A stretch of DNA of 64,000 nucleotides from JADJTT01 sp049306275 (lineage in GTDB: Bacteria > Bacteroidota > Bacteroidia > Chitinophagales > Saprospiraceae), in contig JBAQQB010000138.1 of assembly GCA_049306275.1 (NCBI GenBank), forward strand, positions 1-64,000, in the 5' to 3' direction. A program made the position numbers and the translations under genes. A model generated the notes under the pieces. It searched no databases. It worked only from the letters and a program-made list of their open reading frames with translations, and was not told the DNA's origin. Within the stretch, counting starts at the first letter, position 1, and each line of letters starts with the position of its first letter. Positions 1 through 9,790 of the stretch are shown piece after piece.

Positions 1-42
1 GGAGCGGCCTGAAAACCAGTGTACTATAACCCCTTACAGACA

Positions 43-85
43 CCGAATAAATTCGGCGTACCATGCGCCAAATAAATTTTGCGCC
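43..85. repeat. Pair of short hairpins with TAAA loops
   Basis: Two consecutive palindromes are visible. The first is CCGAA-TAAA-TTCGG (43-56). The second is GCGCcAAA-TAAA-TTTtGCGC (65-84), with one mismatch. The same TAAA loop occurs in both, and a GGCG...CGCC pair joins them. This looks like a REP-like or bidirectional intergenic palindrome just upstream of the first large gene. It could be the end of the preceding gene's transcript, since no gene is seen in bases 1-132. No poly-T run follows, so I do not call it a classical terminator. Confidence 0.4.
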
Positions 86-132
86 CCATTGAGTAAACTA
101 ACTCTTTCTTCACTATTTCAAACCGGCCAGGC

Positions 133-3100
133 ATGCACCACGAAGATATCCAGCAATTGTTGACGAGCCTGCTCAATGACTCGCCTGCCACCCAAACCCC
201 ACTGAACCAACTGCGGGAAATGCTCACCCGGACCGCTATCCCGGCGAACCCCTCCGACCTGAAGGCGAGCAGCTTTTCCTTCGAAGGCAGCGGGGTGATT
301 CCCGCAAAACCAGCAGCGGAGGCCGGTACCAGCCTCGACTATCAGGTATTCATCAGGGAGACGCCCGTGCGAAGCACGCAGCTCTTTGCCTCTAACCCAC
401 TATGGGCGGCCGGCGCCGCCCCGGAGCGCACCATCGGCCCCGTCAATGCCGCCGACGGCCGTTTGCTCTGGTTCGATTTTTTCAAAATTGAAAAACTCGT
501 CGCCCTCTACATCCAGGGCAATCCCGACTCAGCGCTCCTCTTCAAGATCACCACCGGATTCCAGTTCGTCAACGTCAACCTGCCGCTCGCTGCGCCATCG
601 GCCAATAGCTACAAGCTCAACGCCGGGAGCGTGTGGATCAACTCCCGGCTGCTGGCCCCGGACGCCCCGGCGGGGCATTTCACAGGCCTGACCATCAATG
701 GTGGGACGGTCGCACTGACCGCGCCGCCTACCATCGTCAACGGGAAGCTCACCATTCCACTTTCAGCAACCGCAACAGTGCAACTGGACCTCAAGCAGCA
801 AACTGTCACCGACGCCGATCCGGACAGCCCTTACGGCAAGGATGCCCGCAGCGCCAAAATCGAGCTGCCCGCAGAGCTCGCCTTCCAGTTCAAGGGAAGC
901 CAAAGCCAGATTACCCGCGCAGACAACGCAGCCTGGAAGGTCTACGGACACAAAAGCAAATTTTCCTGGCTGCCCCATACAGCCGGTAAATTCAACGCCA
1001 CGCTCAACCGGGTGCTGATACCTTATGCCGCGTCGGAAGAAACATTTGGCGTAGCCAGTTGCCAGTCGCCGTTCTATACGCTGTCAGGCAGCGCCCATAT
1101 CAGCGAGAGTTCCTGGGCATTGCCCGCCGGAGCGATCGACGTGGCCAACCCGCCTGCCGCCGAAGGCATCGGGGCCATGGCCATCCTCGCAAAACCCGGA
1201 CTCAGCATGCGCTGGACCGGCCTCAAAGAGGGAGCGCTGAACCTCGTGCAGCCCTACCTGATGGCCGCCCCGGGCCGCATCGCCATCACCGACCTGGCGG
1301 CGGGGAATGCCGGCGCCTTTCACGACCTGCAGCTCTGGAAAGACGCGCAAAACCTCTTCGGCACGAGCGCCCGCCTGCAGTTTCCGGCCACCGCGCCTTT
1401 CTTTTTCAACACCCTGGCCAACGGCACAGAACTGCTCATGGCGCAGGTCAACGCCGATGTGAGGGCGGACAGGCCGGTAAAAGTAAACGGCGAGCCCCTG
1501 GAGATACGCTCCAAAAACTCCCTGCTGGTACTGGCCGCGACAAAGGCCTTCCGGCTGGTCTACCTTTTCGACGACAACATACTATTCGACAATATCGACC
1601 TGAGCCAGCAAGAGCCCGCGCTGCCCAAACCCATCTCCCTGGCGCTGCGCAACGCCCTGTTCAAAACCACGCCCGTCAACGGCTGCCTGCTATTCGGCCT
1701 GTTGTCGGAGGACTTTGAAAAAGTGACCCAGGCCAACCTCTTCCTCGTCATGGGCCTGATGGCCTACCTGCCCACCCTGCCCGATCCCTACGCCGCCAAC
1801 ATCAACCGGCTGAAATACCAGTTCCGGGGCGCCGTCTGGGCCTGGCTCGTCTGCCAGGTCAACTGGAAACCCGCAGACCAGGAGCTGGATGAAGTGAAGG
1901 TCTCCTTCCAATTTGCCCCGCTGCAACAGCAGGGGCAGGCGAATCTGCCGTCAAATCAAAACCTGGATTTCACAGGGCTGCTGGGCACCGACGCTAAAGC
2001 AGGCGTTAACCCGCAATCGTTTCAGGGAGAAGCAACATCCTTCAGGGCTTCCAAATTGCCACCGCCCCTGCCCGATTACGGCGACATCTGGGACAAGAAC
2101 ACCCAGCGCCTGGGCAACGACCATTTCGCCCTGCTCGACGTGAGCACCAACGCCGACCTGCTGGGCCTCAGCTTCGGGGTTTTCAGCGACCGCCGGGTGG
2201 CGATGGTTACCACGATGGCGCCGGTGGGCTCGCAGGCCTTTCCCCTGCAAGTCGACGGCATGGACGTGACCAGCCGCGGCATGAACGTGAAAGCCTTCAC
2301 CGTGCCGCAGATATCCTGGGAACCGGTTATCAACCTCACGAAGCCCGACCTGCCCAATGCGGGCGACCCGGATTTCGGGTTCAATTACTACCCCGACGAC
2401 GGGGGTCCAACCCGCATTCTCAACAACAGCGCGGAGCAGGTGGCACTGGCGCCCATCCCGCTCACCGATTTTCTGGTGGAAAATTATGCGGAGAAAGAAA
2501 ACTTCAGCGCCCTGTCGCTCTTCACCCTGCCATTCGGGATGCGGGCCCTGGCTTTGCTCCAGAAAGAGTACCTCTACGAAGGCAGTCCCCGCGGTGGAGC
2601 TGACCTGAAGTACAATTCCAAAACATTTGAAAACGACATCAAAGGCGCGCGGCAGCTGGAAGTGGACGGCGGCGAGGCCCTCCGGCAGGGCGAGAGCGAC
2701 ATGTTCATGGGCAGCACCGTGCAGGTCAACAACATCCTCGACGTATGGGGCGACGATACTGGCGACAGCACGCTCGGGGCCAGCGTCACCAAAATATTCA
2801 ACAACGAGTGGCTGATGGAGCCCTTCCAGCTCATCCGGCAGCGGGGCGTGCCCCTCGAACGGATCGACCTGAGCGGCTACGGCGCCAGCATCTTCAGCAA
2901 CTGGCTCAACCCGAAAGCGGCCATCGCCGAGACCAGCCAGGCCAAGTTCGACGTGTTCACCGGCCGCACGGCCCACGAGATCATACAGGTGAAAAGCATC
3001 ATGTACCCCTGGGCCATCAAGGTGGTGCGCACGATCACGCTGTTCAGGGTCAGCACCGGCTTCGTGTACCGCTTCGACAGCGGCTGGCGGGCGGAGAGCG

Positions 3101-5319
3101 ATGGCAGGTTCGACTTCACCTACTACGTCTACAAACCCGACCCTGGCGATCCAGGCAAACTGATACCCGAAGAAAGACAGGGCAATTACGCCATCCACCC
3201 CGGCGTGGTCAAGGGCCTGTTTTTGGTGAAAAATATCGTGGAAACGGAAGACATCCTGCCCATCACCGGCCAGATGTTCATCGGCGACGGCGAAGAATAC
3301 GTGGATATTGACGGCAAGGCCCTCATCAACAATACCGGCGCGGATATTTCTTTCAACTACGAATTGCAGCCCGTCTTTTTCGACGCCGACGTGGAGATCG
3401 AAAACCCTGTGAGCGGTTTTGCGAGCAAAAAAATCGGGAACCAGGACAAGCGGCTCGTCGCCTCGAAAAAAATACTGGGCTTCGTGCAAATTGCGCCCAG
3501 GGGGCTGCCCATTACTACCGAGGTATTCAAAGCCATGATCGACCGGCAGGCGGGCAGCATCGGCGGCCCCATCGATTGCGTGGTCGACATCGGAAGCAGC
3601 GGGCAGCAGATGCGCCTCAACCGCTTCGACATCAGCAATTCTTTTGACCAGAACGGCGACGACGGCGTCTTCGCCTGCGCGGGCCGCGGCAGCGTGCTGC
3701 TGCCCAAAGACGGCGCCTGGAGCATGGTGAAGCACGAATTCGACTCCGGCGACGTAACGCCCGTGCCGCCCGAGCTCAGCGTGCCCCTCATCCGCATCGG
3801 CAAGCTGGTGAAGCAGGGCGGGCAAATGGTTCCGCAACCCAACCCCGCCAACGAGTTGCTGCGCATCGCCAACCCCACCGAGCTGCTGCGCTCAGCCGTT
3901 TCCGACACCATCAACTACGGCTTCCTGCAGAGCACCGACACGCAAAAAGCGCTGTTCCTCACGCCGGCCTTCAAGCAAGGGCTGGACAAGATGCTGAGCA
4001 AGACCCCGCCGCTGTTTGCCGACGCCTTCCGGCTCTGCAACTCCAAAGCCATTTTCCCCAATATTGGCAACGCCGTCAGCGACTTCGGCGACGCGATCAA
4101 CCTGGTGAAAAACGGCAACGAGTTTGTGAAAAACGCCATCAGCGACGGTGGCACCCAGGTGATGGAACTGATGAAGATCAACGAAACGGTAGACGCCGTG
4201 AAGCAGGAGGGGTACAAACTGCTCAAACAGATCGAAAACTTCTCCCTGCCCAATACCGAATGGGAGCTGATCAACCTGGGCGACGGCACCTTCCGCGTTT
4301 TTCTGGAATACAAGGCCGACAACATACAGAAGCAGGGCGGCGGCACGAAAAACGCCACCGGCGCCCTCAACTTCGACGTAAACTCCTTCGCCGGCAACGT
4401 CGCCGACCAATGGAAGAGCAAGATGGCCAACGTCGGCGTGGTGGTAGACCTCGGTCCCATCAAACGCCTGATGACCATCAAGGGCAACTGGGACAGCCAG
4501 AAAGGCGCCGCAGCCAACTACGGCGGCTCGGCAGCCGACCCCGATTTTCCCAGTCCGCAGATCGAGTTTGCCCCCGAGCTGGAGCCGGTCATCGAAATCC
4601 TGCAAATCCTGCAGGACCTGCAAGGGGAAAACTACGCCGACGCCGTGGGCAAGGGCCTCAAACTCGCCATGAGCAACAAGGCCGGCAGCTGGGAATACAA
4701 GCTGGAAGCCACGAAGGAGATACCGGTGGTGCGATTCCCCATGCCCGCGGAGGTGTACAACAACCCCAACACCCCGCTGAAGCTGGAGGCCGGTCTGAGG
4801 CTGGGCGCCTACTTCAACGCCGCCTTGAAAGTGACGACCAATCCCGGCGAGCTGCTCCCCACCGCGGGCGCTTTCATGGGCTTCTACGGGCGGCTGTCGG
4901 TCATGTGCGTCTCCCTCTCCGCCGCCACCGTCTACGCGGTCGGACAGGTGAACCTCGACATCGCAGCCGACACCAAGGTGGGGCCTTCGCTGAAGATGCA
5001 ATTCGGCTTCGGCGCTCAGATCGTGGTTGGCCTGCCTGTAGTTGGCAACGTCAGCGTACTCTACATGGTGACGGTGGAGATTTACACCGATTCCGTAGGC
5101 ATTACCGTCACGGCAGGGCTTCTCTTCCAGGGCCGGGCCTCGCTGATCGGCGGCCTCGTCTGCGTGACCATCACCATCGAAGCCAAGGGCACGATCGCGC
5201 GCATCGGCAACCGCACCGACATGGGTTGCCAGGTAACATTTGGATTGGACATCAGCATTTTCCTGATCATCAACATCAGCTTCAGCACTTCGTGGCAGGA
5301 ACAACGCCAGATTGCATAG
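133..5319 (+). CDS. Giant protein of unknown function (1728 aa)
   Basis: I do not recognise the family. There is no signal peptide; the protein begins with a short polar helix (MHHEDIQQLL). Most of the first 1250 residues read as beta-rich with many Gly, Pro and Asn turns. Residues about 1265-1370 are helical. The last 190 residues (about 1540-1728) are glycine-rich alternating hydrophobic strands with few charges, more like a beta-barrel or adhesin-like sheet than membrane helices. The start is the first ATG of a long open frame, and the GC-rich third positions continue to the stop. It is 18 bp upstream of a second giant gene, and the two precede a terminator, so they form a two-gene unit separate from the injection-system operon. 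A role as a secreted or payload protein of the nearby system is only a guess. Confidence 0.85.
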   Translation: MHHEDIQQLLTSLLNDSPATQTPLNQLREMLTRTAIPANPSDLKASSFSFEGSGVIPAKPAAEAGTSLDYQVFIRETPVRSTQLFASNPLWAAGAAPERTIGPVNAADGRLLWFDFFKIEKLVALYIQGNPDSALLFKITTGFQFVNVNLPLAAPSANSYKLNAGSVWINSRLLAPDAPAGHFTGLTINGGTVALTAPPTIVNGKLTIPLSATATVQLDLKQQTVTDADPDSPYGKDARSAKIELPAELAFQFKGSQSQITRADNAAWKVYGHKSKFSWLPHTAGKFNATLNRVLIPYAASEETFGVASCQSPFYTLSGSAHISESSWALPAGAIDVANPPAAEGIGAMAILAKPGLSMRWTGLKEGALNLVQPYLMAAPGRIAITDLAAGNAGAFHDLQLWKDAQNLFGTSARLQFPATAPFFFNTLANGTELLMAQVNADVRADRPVKVNGEPLEIRSKNSLLVLAATKAFRLVYLFDDNILFDNIDLSQQEPALPKPISLALRNALFKTTPVNGCLLFGLLSEDFEKVTQANLFLVMGLMAYLPTLPDPYAANINRLKYQFRGAVWAWLVCQVNWKPADQELDEVKVSFQFAPLQQQGQANLPSNQNLDFTGLLGTDAKAGVNPQSFQGEATSFRASKLPPPLPDYGDIWDKNTQRLGNDHFALLDVSTNADLLGLSFGVFSDRRVAMVTTMAPVGSQAFPLQVDGMDVTSRGMNVKAFTVPQISWEPVINLTKPDLPNAGDPDFGFNYYPDDGGPTRILNNSAEQVALAPIPLTDFLVENYAEKENFSALSLFTLPFGMRALALLQKEYLYEGSPRGGADLKYNSKTFENDIKGARQLEVDGGEALRQGESDMFMGSTVQVNNILDVWGDDTGDSTLGASVTKIFNNEWLMEPFQLIRQRGVPLERIDLSGYGASIFSNWLNPKAAIAETSQAKFDVFTGRTAHEIIQVKSIMYPWAIKVVRTITLFRVSTGFVYRFDSGWRAESDGRFDFTYYVYKPDPGDPGKLIPEERQGNYAIHPGVVKGLFLVKNIVETEDILPITGQMFIGDGEEYVDIDGKALINNTGADISFNYELQPVFFDADVEIENPVSGFASKKIGNQDKRLVASKKILGFVQIAPRGLPITTEVFKAMIDRQAGSIGGPIDCVVDIGSSGQQMRLNRFDISNSFDQNGDDGVFACAGRGSVLLPKDGAWSMVKHEFDSGDVTPVPPELSVPLIRIGKLVKQGGQMVPQPNPANELLRIANPTELLRSAVSDTINYGFLQSTDTQKALFLTPAFKQGLDKMLSKTPPLFADAFRLCNSKAIFPNIGNAVSDFGDAINLVKNGNEFVKNAISDGGTQVMELMKINETVDAVKQEGYKLLKQIENFSLPNTEWELINLGDGTFRVFLEYKADNIQKQGGGTKNATGALNFDVNSFAGNVADQWKSKMANVGVVVDLGPIKRLMTIKGNWDSQKGAAANYGGSAADPDFPSPQIEFAPELEPVIEILQILQDLQGENYADAVGKGLKLAMSNKAGSWEYKLEATKEIPVVRFPMPAEVYNNPNTPLKLEAGLRLGAYFNAALKVTTNPGELLPTAGAFMGFYGRLSVMCVSLSAATVYAVGQVNLDIAADTKVGPSLKMQFGFGAQIVVGLPVVGNVSVLYMVTVEIYTDSVGITVTAGLLFQGRASLIGGLVCVTITIEAKGTIARIGNRTDMGCQVTFGLDISIFLIINISFSTSWQEQRQIA

Positions 5320-5337
5320 CCAAAAAACAAATCAAAC

Positions 5338-8300
5338 ATGGATCCCAATCGCAGATTCTCCATACTCCCCTTCCCGCAATTTTTTGACGGAACCGTGCTG
5401 ACGCTCAACATCCTCGTGCTGCCGCGCAACCACAACCCTTTGATGGCCGCCATCGAGGGCCATCCCACGATACCCCAGGCGCAGTCGTTTGCCGATGCCA
5501 AGCTCTCTTTTGAAGCGCACCTGGTGAACAGCCAGGCAGGTTTTCCCAACAACCACTCGGCCGATGCAGTGAGGACGCTGCCGACCACCCCGCCCGCTCA
5601 GGCCCGGCAGCTGTTTGAGGCCCTGGCCGCCAATTTCAGCATCACCAACCTCAACACGGCCAATACCAACGCCAATGTCAACAACCCGCTGAACGGACAG
5701 GCGGAGCCGGCCAAACCGGGCTATCCCGTGCGAAAATACCTGCCGGAAACCTACCGCAAGGCCTTCAACTTCACCGTGCCCCGTACCCCGGCTGCCGTCA
5801 CCGACGACAGCTACCATTGCGCCATTCGCAATGCAGGCAAAGTGGCCGGTTTTCAGAAAAGTCCGGACACGATCAACTGGGGGCAGGCTTTTGCCTTCGC
5901 CCTGCGCCAGCCCTTGTTGGCCCGGGAGCTCGGCATGATCTACCAAACCTTCTTCATGGTGGATCCCGGCGACTTTTCCGACGGCGGCTGGCTGTACGTC
6001 GACATGGCGGACGGCAGCGACTATACTGCGCAACAAGCAGCCGATCACCATTTTATCCAGCAATATGCCGTGCGCATTCCGGCGCTGGTTTCCGATGAAC
6101 CCAGGCAATTGTTCGCACCGCAGCTTTTTCCCGTTCTCTTCAAAAACGCCCCCGGCGACCCGGACCCCTCGCCCGACGGCAATTACGACCAGCTCTTCAT
6201 CGAGGCGGCGGAGTACAGCGACGGCTTCGCCAAGGTGGTGCATGCCATGCAGCCCCGCAGCCGCAATTTTCTCGAAGAAAATGACGACGCCGGGAAGCCC
6301 GTCAAGGACTCCGGCATCAGGCTGGGCTGGGACGACGAGCAGATACTGATCTGGTACCTGCGCCAACTGGCCGAAGACAACTCGGTATCCAACGCCGACA
6401 AACGCATCGACGCCCCGCTCGGGGTGTTCGGCTACGCCATCGACGTACGCGAGACCGACAGTCCCGAAAATCCCTGGGAGCCCCTCAACGAGGTCTCCAA
6501 CAGGATACCCCTTGGCTTGCCGGTTCCCCCCGCCGGCAGCCTTTTGGTAGGCGATGGCAATTTCACAGGCGAACTGCCCTATCAGGTGTACCCCATGCAA
6601 CTGGACGGCGACAAAAATGGCACGTACTGGCTGCCGATGTATTTCGCCAACTGGCTGGGACACAGCATGGTGCTGCCCGATGAAAATGCCAACAGCATCT
6701 ACCAACACGCCAACCTCGACCCCACGAAACCGCAAAATGTGGTCGGAACGGAAGTCGGCTTGCCCGACAACCGCCTGGGCCAGCTCTACCAGGCCGCCCC
6801 GCTTGACACGGTGTTGCGCTATGGCGGACAGTACGACTTCCGGGTGCGGATGAAAGACCTGAGCGGCGGCGGCCCCGGCGTGGGCGCCGTGCCCGCGGTG
6901 GAAAGTCCGTCGTCTGTGGCCAGGGCGCGTTTCCGGCGCTTTGTCGCCCCCAGCCAGCCCCGCATCGACAACCTGCCGGTGAATTCAGACGCCACCCAGG
7001 ACCCTGAGACGCTGACGGTCAGGAGGCCGCTCCTGGGGTATCCGGCAGTGGTTTACACCAACAAATACGACGATCCGGTCAACCGCCTGCTGGCCGCCTC
7101 CCAGGCCATGGCCGGGCAGGAAGCCTTCGGCATCCCCGATCCCGACGTAGACCGCATACAGATTACCGTGGAGGTGGAAACCCTCCGGCTGGACAACCTG
7201 ATGAGCGTGTCGGGCAAGGACAACTACGTGCATCTGTACACCACCGAGCGCCGTTTTCCCGTCGCCGGCGACGACGACGGCTTCGCCGCGGCCTTGCAGA
7301 TACCGATCGTTTACCAGGACCTGAAGGTGCTGCATACCGGCGGGGAGACCAACATACAGGCCGATTTCGGCCTCGACGACCACATCGACAACCAGGAAGC
7401 CATTTACCTGCCCACTGCCAGGACCATCCGCCTGACCCTGCGGGCCGTTTGTGAAGAAAAAGCCGAAAACGAGGCCTACTACGGGGTGCTCAACCCCGGC
7501 AATCCGGACCGCGACAGCCGTTTCGGCCACATCACCGAAATCATGCTGTACCGGGAAAGCGAGGACGAGACCGACCTGTTCGTTGACGCGGCGGAAGCAC
7601 AGCGTTTGCAGGGCATTTTCATGCTGCCCGAAGAGCCGGTGGTATTCGACGGCAAGATCAGGACCCTCTTGTTCGGCAAGGCCGGAGAACGGGCGCCCGA
7701 TATGATACAGCGGCTGGCCAAACAGCTCGATCTCGAGTACACAGGCCTGAGCCTGGTGGCGCCGAAAGGCGAGCGGGTGCAGTTCGGCTGCTCCAGCCGC
7801 ATCCGGCATACCCTTTCACCCGACAATTCGTCGATCACCTTCGCTTCGAAAGGCGACCTGGCCAACCACTGGCTCTGCTGCCTGCAACTGACCCTCGACC
7901 GCGACTGGACCTGGGACGGCCTGGAGGACCGCAGCTTCGTCGTCGAGCGCACCCAGCATTTCACCAACGATGCTGCCGATGAGACCGAAGTGAGGACCGT
8001 GGGCGATATCGAAGTGCGCCGGGCTGCCTCGTTCGAGGCGCTGCACAACCCCAAACGCAACTACACCCGGCTCATCTTCATCGACGCCGTGGAGCCCAAG
8101 AACGAGCGAAAGCAGGCGCCGCCGAACCAGCAAGAGCCGCGGTTTCCCGACACCATTGAAGTCAGCTACGAGGTAACTACACATTTTAAAACCGGTCACG
8201 CTGCCGAACGGGACGGGGCGGAGCAGTTCGATATTCAGCTGCCCATCACCACCGCGCCGGTGCAGGTTCCGAAGATCGCCTCCGCGGGCATCGCCCTCAC

Positions 8301-9510
8301 GCCATACAAGCGCAACGAGGCCTACTCCGCCACCGAGCCCCGGCAGCGTTTCCTGTGGATCGAATTCGAAGAACCCGTTCGCGACCCCAACGACGCCTAC
8401 TTCGCGCGGGTGCTGCACTACGCGCCCGACCAGCTGATCAGCGACAACCGTCCGGAACTGCTGGTAGCCGAACAGGACCCGGCGCTACCCATCGACCCGG
8501 AGCTGTTCAGGGTCATTTCGCCCGGCGCCTCCAACGACCTGGCGGGCCTGACGGCCATGCAGCCCATGGAAAAAGCCACCGACAGCGACCGGCATTACCT
8601 GCTGCCCCTGCCTCCCGGCCTGCACGCCAACGCCGAAGAGCTTTTCGGGTTTTTCACCTATGAATTCCGGGTGGGCCACTACCGCAACCGCGACAGCGGC
8701 GAGATGGTCTGGACCACGGCCCAGGGCCGTTTCGGCAGGCCGCTGCGCGCCACGGGCATCCAACACCCCGCCCCCGTGCTGACCTGCGCGGTGAACCGGG
8801 ACGAAGAAAAGCTCTGGGTAACGGCGCCCTACGCCACCGCCGTTTTCAAGGGCCGCAACGTGACCGCCAGGCCGCCGAGGACCGAGCTGTGGTGCCTGCT
8901 CTACGCCCAGGTGCGGCAGGCCGACGGCCAGGACTACCGCAACATCCTGCTCGACGACAAGCCGCTCGATTGGCGGATCGAGGTAGACACCGCGCCACCC
9001 TCGCCCGTTGGCAATTTCGCCCGCTACACAGATATCGAGCGCCAGACCCTGCAAAATTTGACGCTGAAAACATTCAAAAACGAGATCAGCTACGCGAAAT
9101 TCAACCAGGTGTTGAAACTGAAAAAGCTGGAAAAGACGAACAAAGACGCCACCAAATACGGCACGGCGCTTTGGAGTAACGACGAGGTGCATCAATGGTT
9201 GCAGCTGCTCGGCCTACCCGAAGATTCACCGCTCAGCGTGCTGGTGGTGGAGTTTTTGCCGCAGATCACCAATATCTTCGAGCACATCAGCAGCCTGAAC
9301 GACCCGAAGGTGAACGCCAGCGTGAAAACCGCAGCGGGGCAGGGGGAGGTCCCCGGCGCCCTTGCCGCCAAAGACCGCATGGCCACCATGCAGCAGATGC
9401 GGGACGTAAGGCGCGGCGCCAGTCCCCTGAGCGATGAGCTGGGCAAAAAAAGAATATTGAGGACTTCGCCGTTGACGGAGGTGCCGTTTGTTTGTTGTAC
9501 GGGGTGTTGA
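5338..9510 (+). CDS. Giant protein of unknown function (1390 aa) with Cys-rich C-terminus
   Basis: I do not recognise the family. It starts 18 bp after the previous stop and probably shares its transcript. There is no signal peptide or membrane helix. The body is acidic, with several stretches that read like beta-sandwich strands (about residues 480-960). Residues about 1220-1290 are Lys-rich and helical. The last residues are odd: after a basic helical stretch the protein ends VPFVCCTGC, three cysteines in five residues, encoded by AT-leaning codons unlike the GC-rich body. Such a tail could bind metal, form disulfides or be modified, but nothing else in the window shows a modifying enzyme. 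A strong hairpin terminator overlaps the stop codon. Confidence 0.85.
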   Translation: MDPNRRFSILPFPQFFDGTVLTLNILVLPRNHNPLMAAIEGHPTIPQAQSFADAKLSFEAHLVNSQAGFPNNHSADAVRTLPTTPPAQARQLFEALAANFSITNLNTANTNANVNNPLNGQAEPAKPGYPVRKYLPETYRKAFNFTVPRTPAAVTDDSYHCAIRNAGKVAGFQKSPDTINWGQAFAFALRQPLLARELGMIYQTFFMVDPGDFSDGGWLYVDMADGSDYTAQQAADHHFIQQYAVRIPALVSDEPRQLFAPQLFPVLFKNAPGDPDPSPDGNYDQLFIEAAEYSDGFAKVVHAMQPRSRNFLEENDDAGKPVKDSGIRLGWDDEQILIWYLRQLAEDNSVSNADKRIDAPLGVFGYAIDVRETDSPENPWEPLNEVSNRIPLGLPVPPAGSLLVGDGNFTGELPYQVYPMQLDGDKNGTYWLPMYFANWLGHSMVLPDENANSIYQHANLDPTKPQNVVGTEVGLPDNRLGQLYQAAPLDTVLRYGGQYDFRVRMKDLSGGGPGVGAVPAVESPSSVARARFRRFVAPSQPRIDNLPVNSDATQDPETLTVRRPLLGYPAVVYTNKYDDPVNRLLAASQAMAGQEAFGIPDPDVDRIQITVEVETLRLDNLMSVSGKDNYVHLYTTERRFPVAGDDDGFAAALQIPIVYQDLKVLHTGGETNIQADFGLDDHIDNQEAIYLPTARTIRLTLRAVCEEKAENEAYYGVLNPGNPDRDSRFGHITEIMLYRESEDETDLFVDAAEAQRLQGIFMLPEEPVVFDGKIRTLLFGKAGERAPDMIQRLAKQLDLEYTGLSLVAPKGERVQFGCSSRIRHTLSPDNSSITFASKGDLANHWLCCLQLTLDRDWTWDGLEDRSFVVERTQHFTNDAADETEVRTVGDIEVRRAASFEALHNPKRNYTRLIFIDAVEPKNERKQAPPNQQEPRFPDTIEVSYEVTTHFKTGHAAERDGAEQFDIQLPITTAPVQVPKIASAGIALTPYKRNEAYSATEPRQRFLWIEFEEPVRDPNDAYFARVLHYAPDQLISDNRPELLVAEQDPALPIDPELFRVISPGASNDLAGLTAMQPMEKATDSDRHYLLPLPPGLHANAEELFGFFTYEFRVGHYRNRDSGEMVWTTAQGRFGRPLRATGIQHPAPVLTCAVNRDEEKLWVTAPYATAVFKGRNVTARPPRTELWCLLYAQVRQADGQDYRNILLDDKPLDWRIEVDTAPPSPVGNFARYTDIERQTLQNLTLKTFKNEISYAKFNQVLKLKKLEKTNKDATKYGTALWSNDEVHQWLQLLGLPEDSPLSVLVVEFLPQITNIFEHISSLNDPKVNASVKTAAGQGEVPGALAAKDRMATMQQMRDVRRGASPLSDELGKKRILRTSPLTEVPFVCCTGC

Positions 9511-9538
9511 GGGGGGGATTCGCTCCCCCTCCCTTTTC
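9509..9538 (+). terminator. Intrinsic terminator after the two giant genes
   Basis: GAGGGGG pairs with CCCCCTC around a loop containing ATTCG, and the stem is followed by CCTTTTCT. The stem begins at the stop codon of the 1390-aa gene. It marks the end of the first transcription unit and coincides with a visible fall in GC content. Confidence 0.6.
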
Positions 9539-9790
9539 TACAAATGTTCCATTTTTTATAAAATTTGTTAAATATCCCAACATGATATATAAACTTTTGT
9601 AATTTTGATAACAAATGAAATATCAGCTTGCACTATGAAAAAACGCCTAATATCCTTGTCCCCAGCCTTCCGGTTCCCGCCGCCTGCTACTTCAAGCGCT
9701 TAAGCATGTTTCATCGCACGTCCTGACCAATCGGGACGACTCAGGATATTTTCCTCAGGCCCATTTTCACCACCTAACAACTTTATAGTC
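9539..9790 (+). promoter_or_regulatory. AT-rich leader region with possible promoter and 22-codon ORF
   Basis: This 252-bp gap is AT-rich in its first 90 bases. TAATTTTG at 9600-9607 fits the Bacteroidota -7 consensus TAnnTTTG, but I find no convincing TTTG -33 box at the right distance, so the promoter call is weak. A 22-codon ORF with an ATG (9635-9703, starting MKKRLISLS) begins 28 bases downstream of the element, where a leader peptide would lie. It has no recognisable function and may be chance. The remaining bases up to the ATG at 9791 show no further structure I can support. Confidence 0.3.

Noticed and set aside
1951..3837. Minus-strand open frame of 628 codons
   Set aside because: It lies opposite the 1728-aa gene in GC-rich DNA; its composition (Arg, His, Val, Gly-rich) is that of a shadow frame, and the + frame is continuous across it.
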